Below are positions 1-6,435 of a stretch of DNA of 47,004 bases, piece by piece. The notes beneath the pieces were generated by a model that was not told the DNA's origin, searched no databases, and saw only the letters and a list, made by a program, of their open reading frames with translations. This stretch comes from a virus, in the IMG/VR virus record IMGVR_UViG_3300009550_000023, positions 1 through 47,004 of that record. One strand, written 5' to 3'. The translations under genes and the position numbers were made by a program. Positions within the stretch are counted from its first letter, which is position 1, and the number at the start of each line of letters is the position of its first letter.

Positions 1-545
1 CCATCTTTTTGTAAAGTGTTTATATTATTTGAAGCTCCGGTTATATCCCAGTTCCAAACTACATCATCACTTTCCCAATCGATGTCAAATACATTCGAAC
101 TACCAATGAGTACTAAATCGGCGTTTAAACGTTCTGCACTAAATGCAGTGCCTTGGTCTAAGTCAAATGTATTACTTGAACCAGTCACTCCAAAGTTTAT
201 ATCAGAATCGTCTGAACTACCTGTACCACCAACACTCCAATCAATTATATTTGAATCACCGGTAAAATCCAACTTATATGTTGAATTATCTGCAGTGACT
301 GGACCAAATAAAATATTTGAATTGCCAGTAAAATCTAAATCAAACTCAAGTGTAGTACCAGTTATTAACATTGCAGTTCCAGTAGATTGAAAGTTATTAC
401 CTCCAATCTTATTACCAAAACCTTCTTGGTCAATATATAACTTTAGTGTATCACCAGTTTGAGTGATTATGATTTCGTTATCATCAGTATCAGCGAAAAT
501 GGTTGTTGTCGACAATAATAAAATTAAACTAATTAGTTTCTTCAT
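1..545 (-). CDS. Curlin-like secreted repeat protein, C-terminus beyond window edge
   Basis: This reading frame is open from an ATG at 543-545 to the left edge (181 codons, no stop), so the gene is partial. It starts with a clear Sec signal peptide (Lys-Lys, a Leu/Ile core, then IFA followed by DTDD). The first mature stretch, ITQTGD then IDQEGFGNKI, has the Gln-Gly-Asn spacing of curlin repeats in CsgA/CsgB. After it come repeated strands built on a Gly/Ser-Asn core (GNSNILFG, GDSNIIDW, GSSNTFDL, GSSNVFDI, GASNNINT) with a period of roughly 20-25 residues, as in a beta-solenoid. It overlaps the csgG end by 17 bases and has a GAGG-type ribosome site 12 bases upstream. Placement directly behind CsgF and CsgG suggests it is their export substrate. 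Seen: signal peptide and repeats. Inferred: curlin function. Confidence 0.75.
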   Translation of the reverse strand, partial: MKKLISLILLLSTTTIFADTDDNEIIITQTGDTLKLYIDQEGFGNKIGGNNFQSTGTAMLITGTTLEFDLDFTGNSNILFGPVTADNSTYKLDFTGDSNIIDWSVGGTGSSDDSDINFGVTGSSNTFDLDQGTAFSAERLNADLVLIGSSNVFDIDWESDDVVWNWDITGASNNINTLQKD

Positions 546-1465
546 TTTCGTTATACCCCTCTATTTTCCAATAGCCACGTCTGTGACCTTGGTGTATTAA
601 TTCCAACACGGCTGCTTCTATGGCAGACCTTGTTGCATAAGTCACGCTCTCATTATTAGTCGCTCCGTCCTCGTATTCTACAAGCTCAGTACCCATTTCA
701 ATAAATCTGAATACATCGCCTGATTTACCATAACTTAATATGGTTTTACGAGTTTGTACATTAAGTAAAACTTCTCCAGTAAGAACCGATACGGCTCTCA
801 TAGAAACTGTCACAACATCTTGTCGATATTGTTTTGTATATCCAATACCAAGATAACGAGCTCCTCGTCCACCTGTCTTAATATTAGTATCATACCCTAT
901 TACACCACCTTCGATTATCATACCAGCGAATAGTAGTGAATTTAATTCTTGAAATTTTTCTTGTCCTTCACGTTTAGCAAAATCTTGTCTTGCTGAACGA
1001 ATGATTTGTCTTTCTCTTACTAAATGGTCTAACCCATTTCTTTCTACAACTCTAAACCATTGACCTTGACCTGCAGTTTTTAATGCATCAATTACTAATT
1101 CAACTCCACCTTGTGATACAGCAGTAGAAAAATCAGCTATATTTTCTTTTGGTTTTCTTTGTCCTGTTTTATCAGCAAACTTATAAACTGCAACAACTGG
1201 CATTTCTTCAGCTGGTGGTAAATCTAATAGTTCTATAAAGGATGGAAGTTTAACAACTTCTGGGTCTTCTACGCATAGGAATGGTAAGGCTCTTTCGAAT
1301 GTTCTACCAGAAGCTTGCATAGTTCCATAGGTCATGGTTATACTCAGGTCCCCATGTTTTTTTATTACATTCTTGTGGTAGTTCGGTATAGCGTGGCGAC
1401 ATTGCGCAGCCACTGAGTACTATTAATAGTGCTAAACTAACCGCCGTCAGTCGTCCCATCGCCAT
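529..1465 (-). CDS. csgG: CsgG-like curli secretion channel, reading frame broken once near the N-terminus
   Basis: CsgG forms the outer-membrane lipoprotein pore that exports curli subunits. The body (529-1413) aligns with E. coli CsgG in order: VVAVYKFADKTGQ, FSTAVSQGG, ERNGLDHLVRERQIIR, IIEGGVIGYDTN, GARYLGIG, VSVLTGEVL and TKTILSYG-like TRKTILSYG. It has no signal peptide of its own and could start only at a GTG. The missing start lies upstream in another frame: an ATG at 1463-1465, six bases after GGAGGAG, encodes a signal peptide with lipobox VLSGC. The two frames join if one base is skipped, for example in the run of seven A (minus strand) at 1357-1363, giving 311 residues against 277 in E. 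coli. Either the assembly has an extra A, or the gene uses slippage, or it is broken. The start overlaps csgF by 29 bases. Confidence 0.85.
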
Positions 1466-2027
1466 CGACATCTCCTCCGAAATATCCTGAACCAATTGGT
1501 ATTTCAATAATGGTAGATGTACCATTTTCATCGACTATAGTCATTCTAATAAATTCTGAACCATCTTCATTTGTTATTACTTCATAGGTCACTGTTGAAC
1601 CTTCTAAAACAAACGAACCAAATCGTACAGGGTTATCATTTGAGAACATACTTTCGACTAGCTGTTTTGCCATTTGAGCATATATTCTCGATTCTAAATT
1701 TCTAATAAATTTGGCTAAGGTTGTATTATCCTCAGCTCTTTCGGCTGCTTTTCTAGCAGATTCTAAAGCTTCTTCAATAGCTTTCTTTCTACTGAATTCT
1801 TGGTTCTCAATAGTTAAATAATGAGCACCAGTTCCTTGGCCACTAAATGATGGGTTTTTAAATTTGTGAGTAATCTCTTGTGCGTTTAATTTTTGGCCTA
1901 AGAAAAAATATAATCCACCAGCAATTAACAATAAAGCTACTAATCCGCTAAAAAGCTTTTGTTTAATTGTCCTTCTTTCAGGTCTCATTGGTATATACTT
2001 ATATCTTAAATCTCTATATTCAGCCAT
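1437..2027 (-). CDS. csgF: CsgF-like curli assembly factor
   Basis: CsgF caps the CsgG pore and couples it to subunit nucleation at the cell surface. The protein (196 aa) has a basic N-terminal extension, a hydrophobic export segment at about residues 28-46, then the CsgF signature ITHKFKNPSFSGQG (E. coli mature CsgF has FQFRNPNFGG). A long Ala/Glu-rich helix follows, then the C-terminal strand block ending ENGTSTIIEIP, which matches the CsgF tail (TGQTSTIQV). E. coli CsgF is 138 aa; the extra length is in the N-terminal extension and an acidic Gly/Asp tail. It overlaps the upstream membrane gene by 8 bases and csgG by 29, so the three are co-transcribed and probably translationally coupled. 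Confidence 0.85.
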   Translation of the reverse strand: MAEYRDLRYKYIPMRPERRTIKQKLFSGLVALLLIAGGLYFFLGQKLNAQEITHKFKNPSFSGQGTGAHYLTIENQEFSRKKAIEEALESARKAAERAEDNTTLAKFIRNLESRIYAQMAKQLVESMFSNDNPVRFGSFVLEGSTVTYEVITNEDGSEFIRMTIVDENGTSTIIEIPIGSGYFGGDVDGDGTTDGG

Positions 2028-2292
2028 TTTTCTCTCTCTTCTTCTTTTCGTTTTCTCTCATTTCCAATATAACATCTACTTTTTGCTGTAAACGTATCAT
2101 ATCTTGGTCTAGCATTCTTACTTGGTCAATTAGTTTAATTAATTGAAAATGCATCTTTTCTATCTCAGGTTCAATATTTTCTGAAACAAAGTTCCATACA
2201 AAATATACGTAATAAGCTAAACCAACTACCATAATAACTGGGAATCCATAATCTTGGACGAGGGTGGCAACGGTGCCTAATTGTTCTTCCAT
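2020..2292 (-). CDS. Small membrane protein with one N-terminal TM segment and coiled coil
   Basis: I do not recognise a family with certainty. The 90-residue protein has a hydrophobic segment at about residues 14-34 (YGFPVIMVVGLAYYVYFVW) followed by an amphipathic helix with heptad-like Leu/Ile/Met spacing and a Lys/Arg-rich end. It resembles the neighbouring gene at 2292-2588 in layout, so the two look like tandem paralogues. The pattern GFPV.M..GLAYYV recalls YvrJ-like small membrane proteins. It lies between a late promoter and csgF and overlaps both neighbours, so it is made together with the curli genes. A holin-like or pore-accessory role is possible but not shown. Confidence 0.7.
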   Translation of the reverse strand: MEEQLGTVATLVQDYGFPVIMVVGLAYYVYFVWNFVSENIEPEIEKMHFQLIKLIDQVRMLDQDMIRLQQKVDVILEMRENEKKKREKNG

Positions 2293-2588
2293 TAATCTCT
2301 TCTCACATCAACCTTGCCATCTTCGATAAAATTCTCTGAACGAGAAATTCTTTCGATATCAGGCCGGAGTTCTAATGCTGAACTGACTAATAAATCTATT
2401 TTAATCATTTCATTATTCATTGTACGAACTCTATTCTCTAAACTATTACAAAACATAGTTAGAGTTTTTATATCATCGACCAGTCCTTCAAATATCTGTT
2501 TCATTATGAGAAATATAAAATAACCCATAACCAAAGCTCCCGCTATCGGGAGTCCTACATCAGATATAAATGAGAACGCTTCTTCCAT
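2292..2588 (-). CDS. Small membrane protein, paralogue of the gene at 2020-2292
   Basis: The 98-residue protein starts MEEAFSFISDVGLPIAGALVMG, the same acidic start and Gly-Leu/Phe-Pro entry into a TM segment as its downstream neighbour (MEEQ...DYGFPVIMVVGL). A coiled-coil region follows (LENRVRTMNNEMIKIDLLV, against QVRMLDQDMIRLQQKVDVI in the partner). It is the first gene after the late promoter at 2599-2606 and touches the next gene end to start. Function unknown; two tandem single-TM coiled-coil proteins could form a hetero-oligomer in the inner membrane. Confidence 0.7.
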   Translation of the reverse strand: MEEAFSFISDVGLPIAGALVMGYFIFLIMKQIFEGLVDDIKTLTMFCNSLENRVRTMNNEMIKIDLLVSSALELRPDIERISRSENFIEDGKVDVRRD

Positions 2589-2598
2589 AATACATAGT

Positions 2599-2606
2599 TA
2601 TTTATA
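2599..2606 (-). promoter_or_regulatory. T4-type late promoter ahead of the curli operon
   Basis: The minus strand reads TATAAATA, the exact T4 late promoter -10 element, 11 bases before the start codon of the gene at 2292-2588. It lies in the short gap after the iscA-like gene, so the membrane and curli genes form a separate late unit. Confidence 0.65.
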
Positions 2607-2626
2607 ATAGCTGGAAAGCTAAATCA

Positions 2627-2938
2627 CTAAAATTGGACAGAAACTCCACATCCACATGAGGATTTTTCGGAAGGATTTATAATTTTAAACTGTTCGTTTA
2701 TACCAAGGGTTTGGTAATCTAGGGTTGCCTCAGATAAGTAAGGCATGGAGAGTGTGTCGATGACAATGGTGAATGTACCGTAGTCGAACACGTGGTCGTC
2801 ATGATGTACTGTGGATTCATAATCAAATATATATTCAAAACCAGCGCACCCACCACCAGTGAGACCAATGCGAATAGTGTTGCGTTTTGAGTCAGTTTTT
2901 TTAATAAGTTGTTGAATCGCTTCATTCGTCAGTTCCAT
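2627..2938 (-). CDS. IscA/HesB-type Fe-S cluster carrier
   Basis: A-type carriers accept [Fe-S] clusters from a scaffold and pass them to apoproteins. The 103-residue protein has the full family layout: Cys31 in GGGCAGFEY and the C-terminal pair Cys95 and Cys97 in SSCGCGVSVQF. Length is normal for the family. The start ATG lies inside the last codons of iscU (17-base overlap), so the two are coupled. HesB/IscA-like genes are known in T4-like cyanophages; the combination with a scaffold gene is less common. The exact subfamily (IscA, ErpA, SufA) cannot be set from sequence alone. Confidence 0.9.
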   Translation of the reverse strand: MELTNEAIQQLIKKTDSKRNTIRIGLTGGGCAGFEYIFDYESTVHHDDHVFDYGTFTIVIDTLSMPYLSEATLDYQTLGINEQFKIINPSEKSSCGCGVSVQF

Positions 2939-3356
2939 ATTGATTATGTCTCCTATGCGCCATTTTCTTTTCCCAATCTTTTATAGCAGTTTGGATAGTT
3001 TCTTCGGCTAATACAGAACAATGTAATTTTATAGGAGGTAATTCTAAAGCTTCAGCTATTTCTTTATCTTTAATAAGTTTAGCTTCTTCTAAGGTTTTAC
3101 CTTTTAACATCTCAACAAACATAGTGGATGAGGCAATTGCAGAACCACATCCATACGTTTTAAATTTAACATCTAATATTTCGTCAGTGTCTGGATTTAA
3201 TTTCAAATCTAACTTCATAACGTCCCCGCATGCGGGTGCACCTGCGAGACCAGTCACGACGTTGGGGTCTTTCGGATCGAATCTTCCAACCCCATGTTTG
3301 GCGGGGTTTTTTAATACATCCTCAAATCGGTCTACTACTTTACTTGAGTAGGCCAT
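2922..3356 (-). CDS. iscU: IscU-type Fe-S cluster scaffold protein
   Basis: IscU is the scaffold on which IscS builds [2Fe-2S] clusters. All ligand residues are present: Cys43 with Asp45 (PACGDVM), Cys70 (YGCGSAIASS), His112 and Cys113 (LHCSVLAE), plus the LPPIK chaperone-recognition motif at 106-110. Length (144 aa) is slightly more than E. coli IscU (128 aa), because of a C-terminal extension of about 15 residues. It sits directly upstream of, and overlaps, the A-type carrier. The phage lacks a visible cysteine desulfurase here, so it would depend on host IscS or SufS. Identification is firm; the benefit to the phage is unknown. Confidence 0.93.
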   Translation of the reverse strand: MAYSSKVVDRFEDVLKNPAKHGVGRFDPKDPNVVTGLAGAPACGDVMKLDLKLNPDTDEILDVKFKTYGCGSAIASSTMFVEMLKGKTLEEAKLIKDKEIAEALELPPIKLHCSVLAEETIQTAIKDWEKKMAHRRHNQYGTDE

Positions 3357-3361
3357 TATTT

Positions 3362-3613
3362 TTAATTAGCAAATCCTACACTGACTGCTAATGAGGTTGA
3401 TGCCCCAGTTAATGTGTCAGTAGAAGTTTTTGCTATATAAGCTACTTCGCCAGCAGCCAATGTGACTGTAGCTAATGTTGTACCACCCGCATTTTTCTGA
3501 GTAATAACTTGAACTGATGTTTTGTTATTTAATACTCTTACTAATTTTGCGAATCCAACATTTGAAGCTGAATTTAAATTCCCTTCGGAACCTAATAATC
3601 TTAATACTTGCAT
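3362..3613 (-). CDS. Small Ala/Thr/Val-rich protein, possibly virion decoration
   Basis: I do not recognise it. The 83-residue protein is rich in Ala, Thr, Val and Ser with alternating beta-strand character (VQVITQKNAGGTTLATVTLAAGEVAYIAK), as in small phage decoration or fibre-associated proteins. It starts just after a late-transcribed basic protein gene and ends 5 bases before iscU. Cysteine is absent. A virion role is inference from composition and position only. Confidence 0.65.
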   Translation of the reverse strand: MQVLRLLGSEGNLNSASNVGFAKLVRVLNNKTSVQVITQKNAGGTTLATVTLAAGEVAYIAKTSTDTLTGASTSLAVSVGFAN

Positions 3614-3622
3614 TTTTATTTC

Positions 3623-3847
3623 CTATTTTTTAGCTGTTTTTCTAGGTCTGCCTCTTTTAGCCGGAGCTTTTTTAGCGGCAGGTTTTCTTTTACGCTTTGG
3701 TGTTTTACCATCAGCATATGCTTCGTTAACATTTGGTGTTGATTTATCATCAGCTTTATAACGTCCTTTAGGACCTCTAGCTCTTACACCAGATGCTGGT
3801 TTTTCTTCAACTCCAAAATTAACTAATTTTTTTAACCAATTAAACAT
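3623..3847 (-). CDS. Lys/Arg-rich small protein with AT-hook-like tail
   Basis: The 74-residue protein has a short hydrophobic/basic start (MFNWLKKLVNFG) and a C-terminal half dominated by Lys, Ala, Pro and Arg, including KRGRPRK, which matches the core of an AT-hook (RGRP) that binds the minor groove of AT-rich DNA. A late promoter at 3879-3886 lies 32 bases upstream, so it is probably a late protein. DNA condensation or packaging is a plausible role but is inferred only from charge and motif. Confidence 0.65.
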   Translation of the reverse strand: MFNWLKKLVNFGVEEKPASGVRARGPKGRYKADDKSTPNVNEAYADGKTPKRKRKPAAKKAPAKRGRPRKTAKK

Positions 3848-3865
3848 AATACCTCCATATTATAG

Positions 3866-4015
3866 TTATTCTTCTTTATATTTATAATTAATAAACTCTT
3901 TCCATCTGAAAAAGTCTTTCCTTTCATGACACCAGAATAAGCCTTTCACTTCTTCTATACTTTCTCGAGCCTCGTCATGAGTCTTTCGGCTCTGTTCGTC
4001 ACTTGCTTGTACCAT
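3866..4015 (-). CDS. Possible small protein overlapping the lysozyme end
   Basis: An open frame runs from an ATG at 4013-4015 (49 aa), overlapping the last 61 bases of the lysozyme gene, to a stop at 3866. A shorter version from a GTG at 3947-3949 is also possible. The unshared part (GLFWCHERKDFFRWKEF) looks protein-like. The C-terminus NYKYKEE is spelled by the late promoter TATAAATA, just as the protein at 6043-6216 ends YKYKYIEE over its own late promoter. That parallel is the main support. Function unknown. Confidence 0.4.
   Translation of the reverse strand: MVQASDEQSRKTHDEARESIEEVKGLFWCHERKDFFRWKEFINYKYKEE
3879..3886 (-). promoter_or_regulatory. T4-type late promoter ahead of the Lys/Arg-rich gene
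   Basis: The minus strand reads TATAAATA here, 32 bases before the ATG at 3847. A GGAGG ribosome site follows it and precedes that ATG. Confidence 0.6.
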
Positions 4016-4422
4016 TTTGAATCTCTGCCTTCTACAGCAGCCTCTGTCCAATCACCACTTTGCAGCGCTGCGTTGTGGCGGTTAAATTTGCTCAAGCGCG
4101 TGAGTCCCATATTAAACATCATGTTTGCAACAACTTGTTTTACCTCTTGAGGATAACCGTCCCAACCATCATGTAATTTTTTGCAGTCCTCGATAACAGT
4201 TTGAACGTCTTTTTCAAAACATTCATTAACTCTCTCTTCGGATACTACTTCTCCTTTGGACCATCCACATTCAGGGTCATCTTCTAAAACTAAATGACCT
4301 ATTCCAAATGTTGGATATCCAAGATGATCGTGGTATATTTCATATACTACACCTTCATCTACTTTTAAAGTTTCCTTTAATTGTTCTATGTCTAAATCTT
4401 TATTATCGCCTTTAAAAAACAA
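3955..4422 (-). CDS. e: T4-type lysozyme (endolysin, glycoside hydrolase family 24)
   Basis: It cleaves the murein glycan strand at lysis. The catalytic triad matches T4 lysozyme with identical spacing: Glu23 (DEG), Asp32 (YHDHLG) and Thr38 (PTFGIGH), against Glu11-Asp20-Thr26 in T4. The C-terminal lobe has the family NMMFNMG and W-x-R-like elements. The start used is a TTG at 4420-4422 with AGGAGG seven bases upstream, giving 155 aa (T4: 164). The frame stays open upstream for 22 more codons to the stop of the preceding gene, and that stretch encodes KIFKRKNLLFVITLGGIIL, a textbook signal anchor, but without a standard start codon. A membrane-anchored form is therefore possible. Confidence 0.9.
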   Translation of the reverse strand: MFFKGDNKDLDIEQLKETLKVDEGVVYEIYHDHLGYPTFGIGHLVLEDDPECGWSKGEVVSEERVNECFEKDVQTVIEDCKKLHDGWDGYPQEVKQVVANMMFNMGLTRLSKFNRHNAALQSGDWTEAAVEGRDSKWYKQVTNRAERLMTRLEKV

Positions 4423-4488
4423 AATTATTCCTCCTAATGTTATAACAAAAAGTAAATTCTTTCTCTTAAAAATTTTTCCAATCCTATA

Positions 4489-4962
4489 TTATGTACCAAC
4501 AACAATAGGCGGTGATTCTTCCTCATCGACTGAATCTTCAGCTTTACCATCTCCTTCCGCTGGATTTGATGGTGTCGATATAAAATTAGGATTTTCGTGC
4601 ATCACCGGTTCTCCTAAAGTTTCCAAATATTTATTTATCTCTAAGCTTAATTGTTGAAATACTTCAGTTTCCTCAATCAATTTTTGCCATTCAACGTAAG
4701 CTTCTTTATAATTATTATCATTAATCTCGTTATGAACTTTATCACCTGTTATAGGATGTGTTCCACCTGATGGATGCCAATATGCTGAGGTCTTATGCTC
4801 ATCTGGTATTAACCAACTAAATTCTTTTTTAATCTTTACTTCACTCTCACCATCTATAATACCTTCCAACACAACATCAAGAGACATAGTTAATTCATTC
4901 TGATTTCTATGTTCTATCCAATTATTAGGACCCCATTTTATTCCTATATTCATTATGGACAA
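4489..4962 (-). CDS. Hypothetical protein downstream of a fibre-like gene
   Basis: I do not recognise it. The 157-residue protein is acidic, with a globular N-terminal part (WGPNNWIEHRNQNELT) and a low-complexity tail rich in Glu, Asp, Ser and Pro. It overlaps the end of the fibre-like gene at 4953 by 10 bases, so the two are coupled; a fibre chaperone or tail-associated role is possible. Its TAA stop is in the same frame as the lysozyme, with no other stop between them. Confidence 0.7.
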   Translation of the reverse strand: MSIMNIGIKWGPNNWIEHRNQNELTMSLDVVLEGIIDGESEVKIKKEFSWLIPDEHKTSAYWHPSGGTHPITGDKVHNEINDNNYKEAYVEWQKLIEETEVFQQLSLEINKYLETLGEPVMHENPNFISTPSNPAEGDGKAEDSVDEEESPPIVVGT

Positions 4963-5771
4963 ATCCCTGTATGATTAAATTCATGTTCAGTTCGTATATA
5001 GAATGAACCTACAGTCGTATCAGCGTATCCTGACTTTTTGTATACCATAGTATAAGTAGCTTGATCTGTTTTAGTACCATCCCAACATTCATCGTTTGAT
5101 GTACTCTGTATTTTAAAATCACTAGGTGATTGTCCACTACTTGTACCTGTAGGATAGAAAGTATGATCTGTATTTGGTGGTGAGTGATATGTAGCAGGAC
5201 CAGTTGCAACTGTATGTTGAATAATTCCAAGTCCAGCATTATTACCAATAGAAGAAAAATTTAATCTGAAGGTATCTGGTTTTCCACTAGTACTTGGAAA
5301 GAATACCTCGCATATTTGATATAACGAATTTACTGTCATAAACGAAGTGACATTATTAGCATACACATAATATCCTACTGATGGAAACAATTCTTGTACA
5401 TACCATTTTTGTGTCCATCCTCCACCACTACCTGCAGTAAATGTAGTGACTTGACGTATTGCATAATTTGTAGCGTTAACACCAAATCCATTATAGTTTG
5501 TATACTTATACATTCTAGCTGCTGATAGTGAACCAGTACCTGAACTAGCTTGTCTGGTAAGTGTATGAGGAACGAACTCTGCGTAATTATAAAATTCTCC
5601 CATTTCAAATGGTGCACCATCAGCTGGATCTGTACCGGCTGTTGCGTTATTTGATGCATCCTTTAATGAAATGTTTGATGTGTTAGTATATCCTGATACT
5701 GCTGCTCCTATACTTCTGTCTGTGCCTGCAGTTGTACCAAGGGATAATTGTCCTGATGAAGCCATTGGCAT
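4953..5771 (-). CDS. Tail-fibre or virion surface protein
   Basis: The 272-residue protein begins MPMASSGQLSLG, the start style of many fibre and adhesin-like proteins in marine T4-like phages (SSG..SL then IG...). It is rich in Ser, Thr, Gly, Asn and Tyr and has few charges, typical of beta-rich fibres. No catalytic motif is visible. It lies in a late block with lysozyme and a conserved small protein. The exact structural role (fibre tip, adhesin or whisker) cannot be given. Confidence 0.7.
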   Translation of the reverse strand: MPMASSGQLSLGTTAGTDRSIGAAVSGYTNTSNISLKDASNNATAGTDPADGAPFEMGEFYNYAEFVPHTLTRQASSGTGSLSAARMYKYTNYNGFGVNATNYAIRQVTTFTAGSGGGWTQKWYVQELFPSVGYYVYANNVTSFMTVNSLYQICEVFFPSTSGKPDTFRLNFSSIGNNAGLGIIQHTVATGPATYHSPPNTDHTFYPTGTSSGQSPSDFKIQSTSNDECWDGTKTDQATYTMVYKKSGYADTTVGSFYIRTEHEFNHTGICP

Positions 5772-5772
5772 A

Positions 5773-6039
5773 TTATTTTATAATCGAAGATATGTGGTCT
5801 TCGAACTCCTCTATTTTTTCTGTTCTATTTGGCCAAAGAATATATTCCTTATCAGGATTTTTCTTTAGGTTTGTTAGTAAGGGTAATATAGCATTATATA
5901 ACTTATTTAGTTTTTCTTCTAAGTCCTCTGCTTTTGATGATGTTGATTCTACTTTAGTAGTTGCTTTTTGTACAGCTTCCAACTCAGATTCATCTACAGC
6001 TGTAAATCCAAAATCAAAATCTAATAAATTGTCTGACAT
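5773..6039 (-). CDS. Conserved small acidic protein of T4-like marine phages
   Basis: The 88-residue protein starts MSDNLLDFDFGFTAV and ends with a helix ending FEDHISSIIK. From memory, closely similar short proteins occur in many T4-like cyanophages near structural genes, without known function. The middle is a Glu/Lys helix likely to form a coiled coil (AEDLEEKLNKLYNAILPLL). A late promoter lies at 6062-6069, and an AGAGG ribosome site sits just ahead of the ATG, so it is expressed late. Confidence 0.75.
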   Translation of the reverse strand: MSDNLLDFDFGFTAVDESELEAVQKATTKVESTSSKAEDLEEKLNKLYNAILPLLTNLKKNPDKEYILWPNRTEKIEEFEDHISSIIK

Positions 6040-6042
6040 ACT

Positions 6043-6216
6043 TTATTCCTCTATATACTTATATTTATACTCTCTAGGTATTTGTTTTGACTTATCTGTA
6101 TGTTTTTTTGTAATGGCATGTGTAGGAGTTTTTCTCCTAGGAAATATATTATCCCAAGCTTCTTCAAATTGTTTTTGATTAACAATTTGTGGCCTTCTTT
6201 TACTTCCCTTGCCCAC
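6043..6216 (-). CDS. Small basic protein with GTG start
   Basis: This 57-residue protein starts at a GTG (6214-6216) and reads MGKGSKRRPQIV, then QFEEAWDNIFPRRK, ending YKYKYIEE. The start GKGSKRRP and the E.WD.IF core recall short conserved proteins of T4-like cyanophages. It overlaps the upstream 50-residue gene by 17 bases. Its last codons contain the late promoter for the gene at 5773-6039. Function unknown. Confidence 0.6.
   Translation of the reverse strand: MGKGSKRRPQIVNQKQFEEAWDNIFPRRKTPTHAITKKHTDKSKQIPREYKYKYIEE
6062..6069 (-). promoter_or_regulatory. T4-type late promoter inside the end of a small gene
   Basis: The minus strand reads TATAAATA, 22 bases before the ATG at 6039. It lies inside the C-terminal codons of the gene at 6043-6216. 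Confidence 0.6.
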
Positions 6217-6352
6217 GATATTTTTTTAATGACCTCTTTTTCGATTTGTTCATTGTGGAGGTAGCTATTTTTACTCTTCTACCTCTACCACCATTTCCTA
6301 TCGATGATGATTTTCTACTAGGGGTTATTGTTGTTGTTCTTAAACTTCTCAT
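6200..6352 (-). CDS. Small very basic protein
   Basis: The 50-residue protein is rich in Arg, Lys, Ser and Thr (RSLRTTTITPSRKSSSIG, then GGRGRRVKI) with no acidic residue. Its ATG overlaps the stop of the upstream 28-residue peptide (ATGA), and its own end overlaps the next gene by 17 bases, which fits a translated gene in a tight operon. A nucleic-acid-binding role is suggested only by charge. Confidence 0.5.
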   Translation of the reverse strand: MRSLRTTTITPSRKSSSIGNGGRGRRVKIATSTMNKSKKRSLKKYRGQGK

Positions 6353-6435
6353 TTTATTCTATATTCATACCATATAACCGCAATTGATAAAAATAATACA
6401 ATTAAAAAAGATACAGTTATTAGTGCATCAATCAT
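6349..6435 (-). CDS. 28-residue single-pass membrane peptide
   Basis: The peptide starts MIDALITVSFLIVLF and ends with a basic tail (YEYRIK), so it is one TM helix with a charged end. It overlaps the upstream gene by 8 bases and the next by an ATGA junction. Very short, so the call rests on gene packing and hydrophobicity. Confidence 0.45.
   Translation of the reverse strand: MIDALITVSFLIVLFLSIAVIWYEYRIK

Noticed and set aside
16-390. Plus-strand open frame of 124 residues at the left edge
   Set aside because: It is antisense to the curlin-like gene, which has a signal peptide, repeats and operon position; the plus frame has no ribosome site and only mirrors the repeats.
2608-2621. Small hairpin (TAGCT, 4-base loop, AGCTA) after the iscA-like gene
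   Set aside because: Only five AT-rich pairs and no U tract, so it is too weak to call a terminator.
3866-4051. Longer version (61 residues) of the small gene behind the lysozyme, starting MDRGCC
   Set aside because: The first part lies inside the lysozyme gene without a ribosome site; only the shorter forms are kept, at low confidence.
5009-5659. Other-frame minus ORFs of 79 and 94 residues inside the fibre-like gene
   Set aside because: Gln/His/Leu-rich composition typical of a shifted frame of a Ser/Thr-rich gene; no start context.
5732-6178. Plus-strand frame of 148 residues
   Set aside because: It is Phe/Ser-rich shadow of minus-strand genes with known-type sequence (late promoter, conserved 88-residue protein); no start signal.
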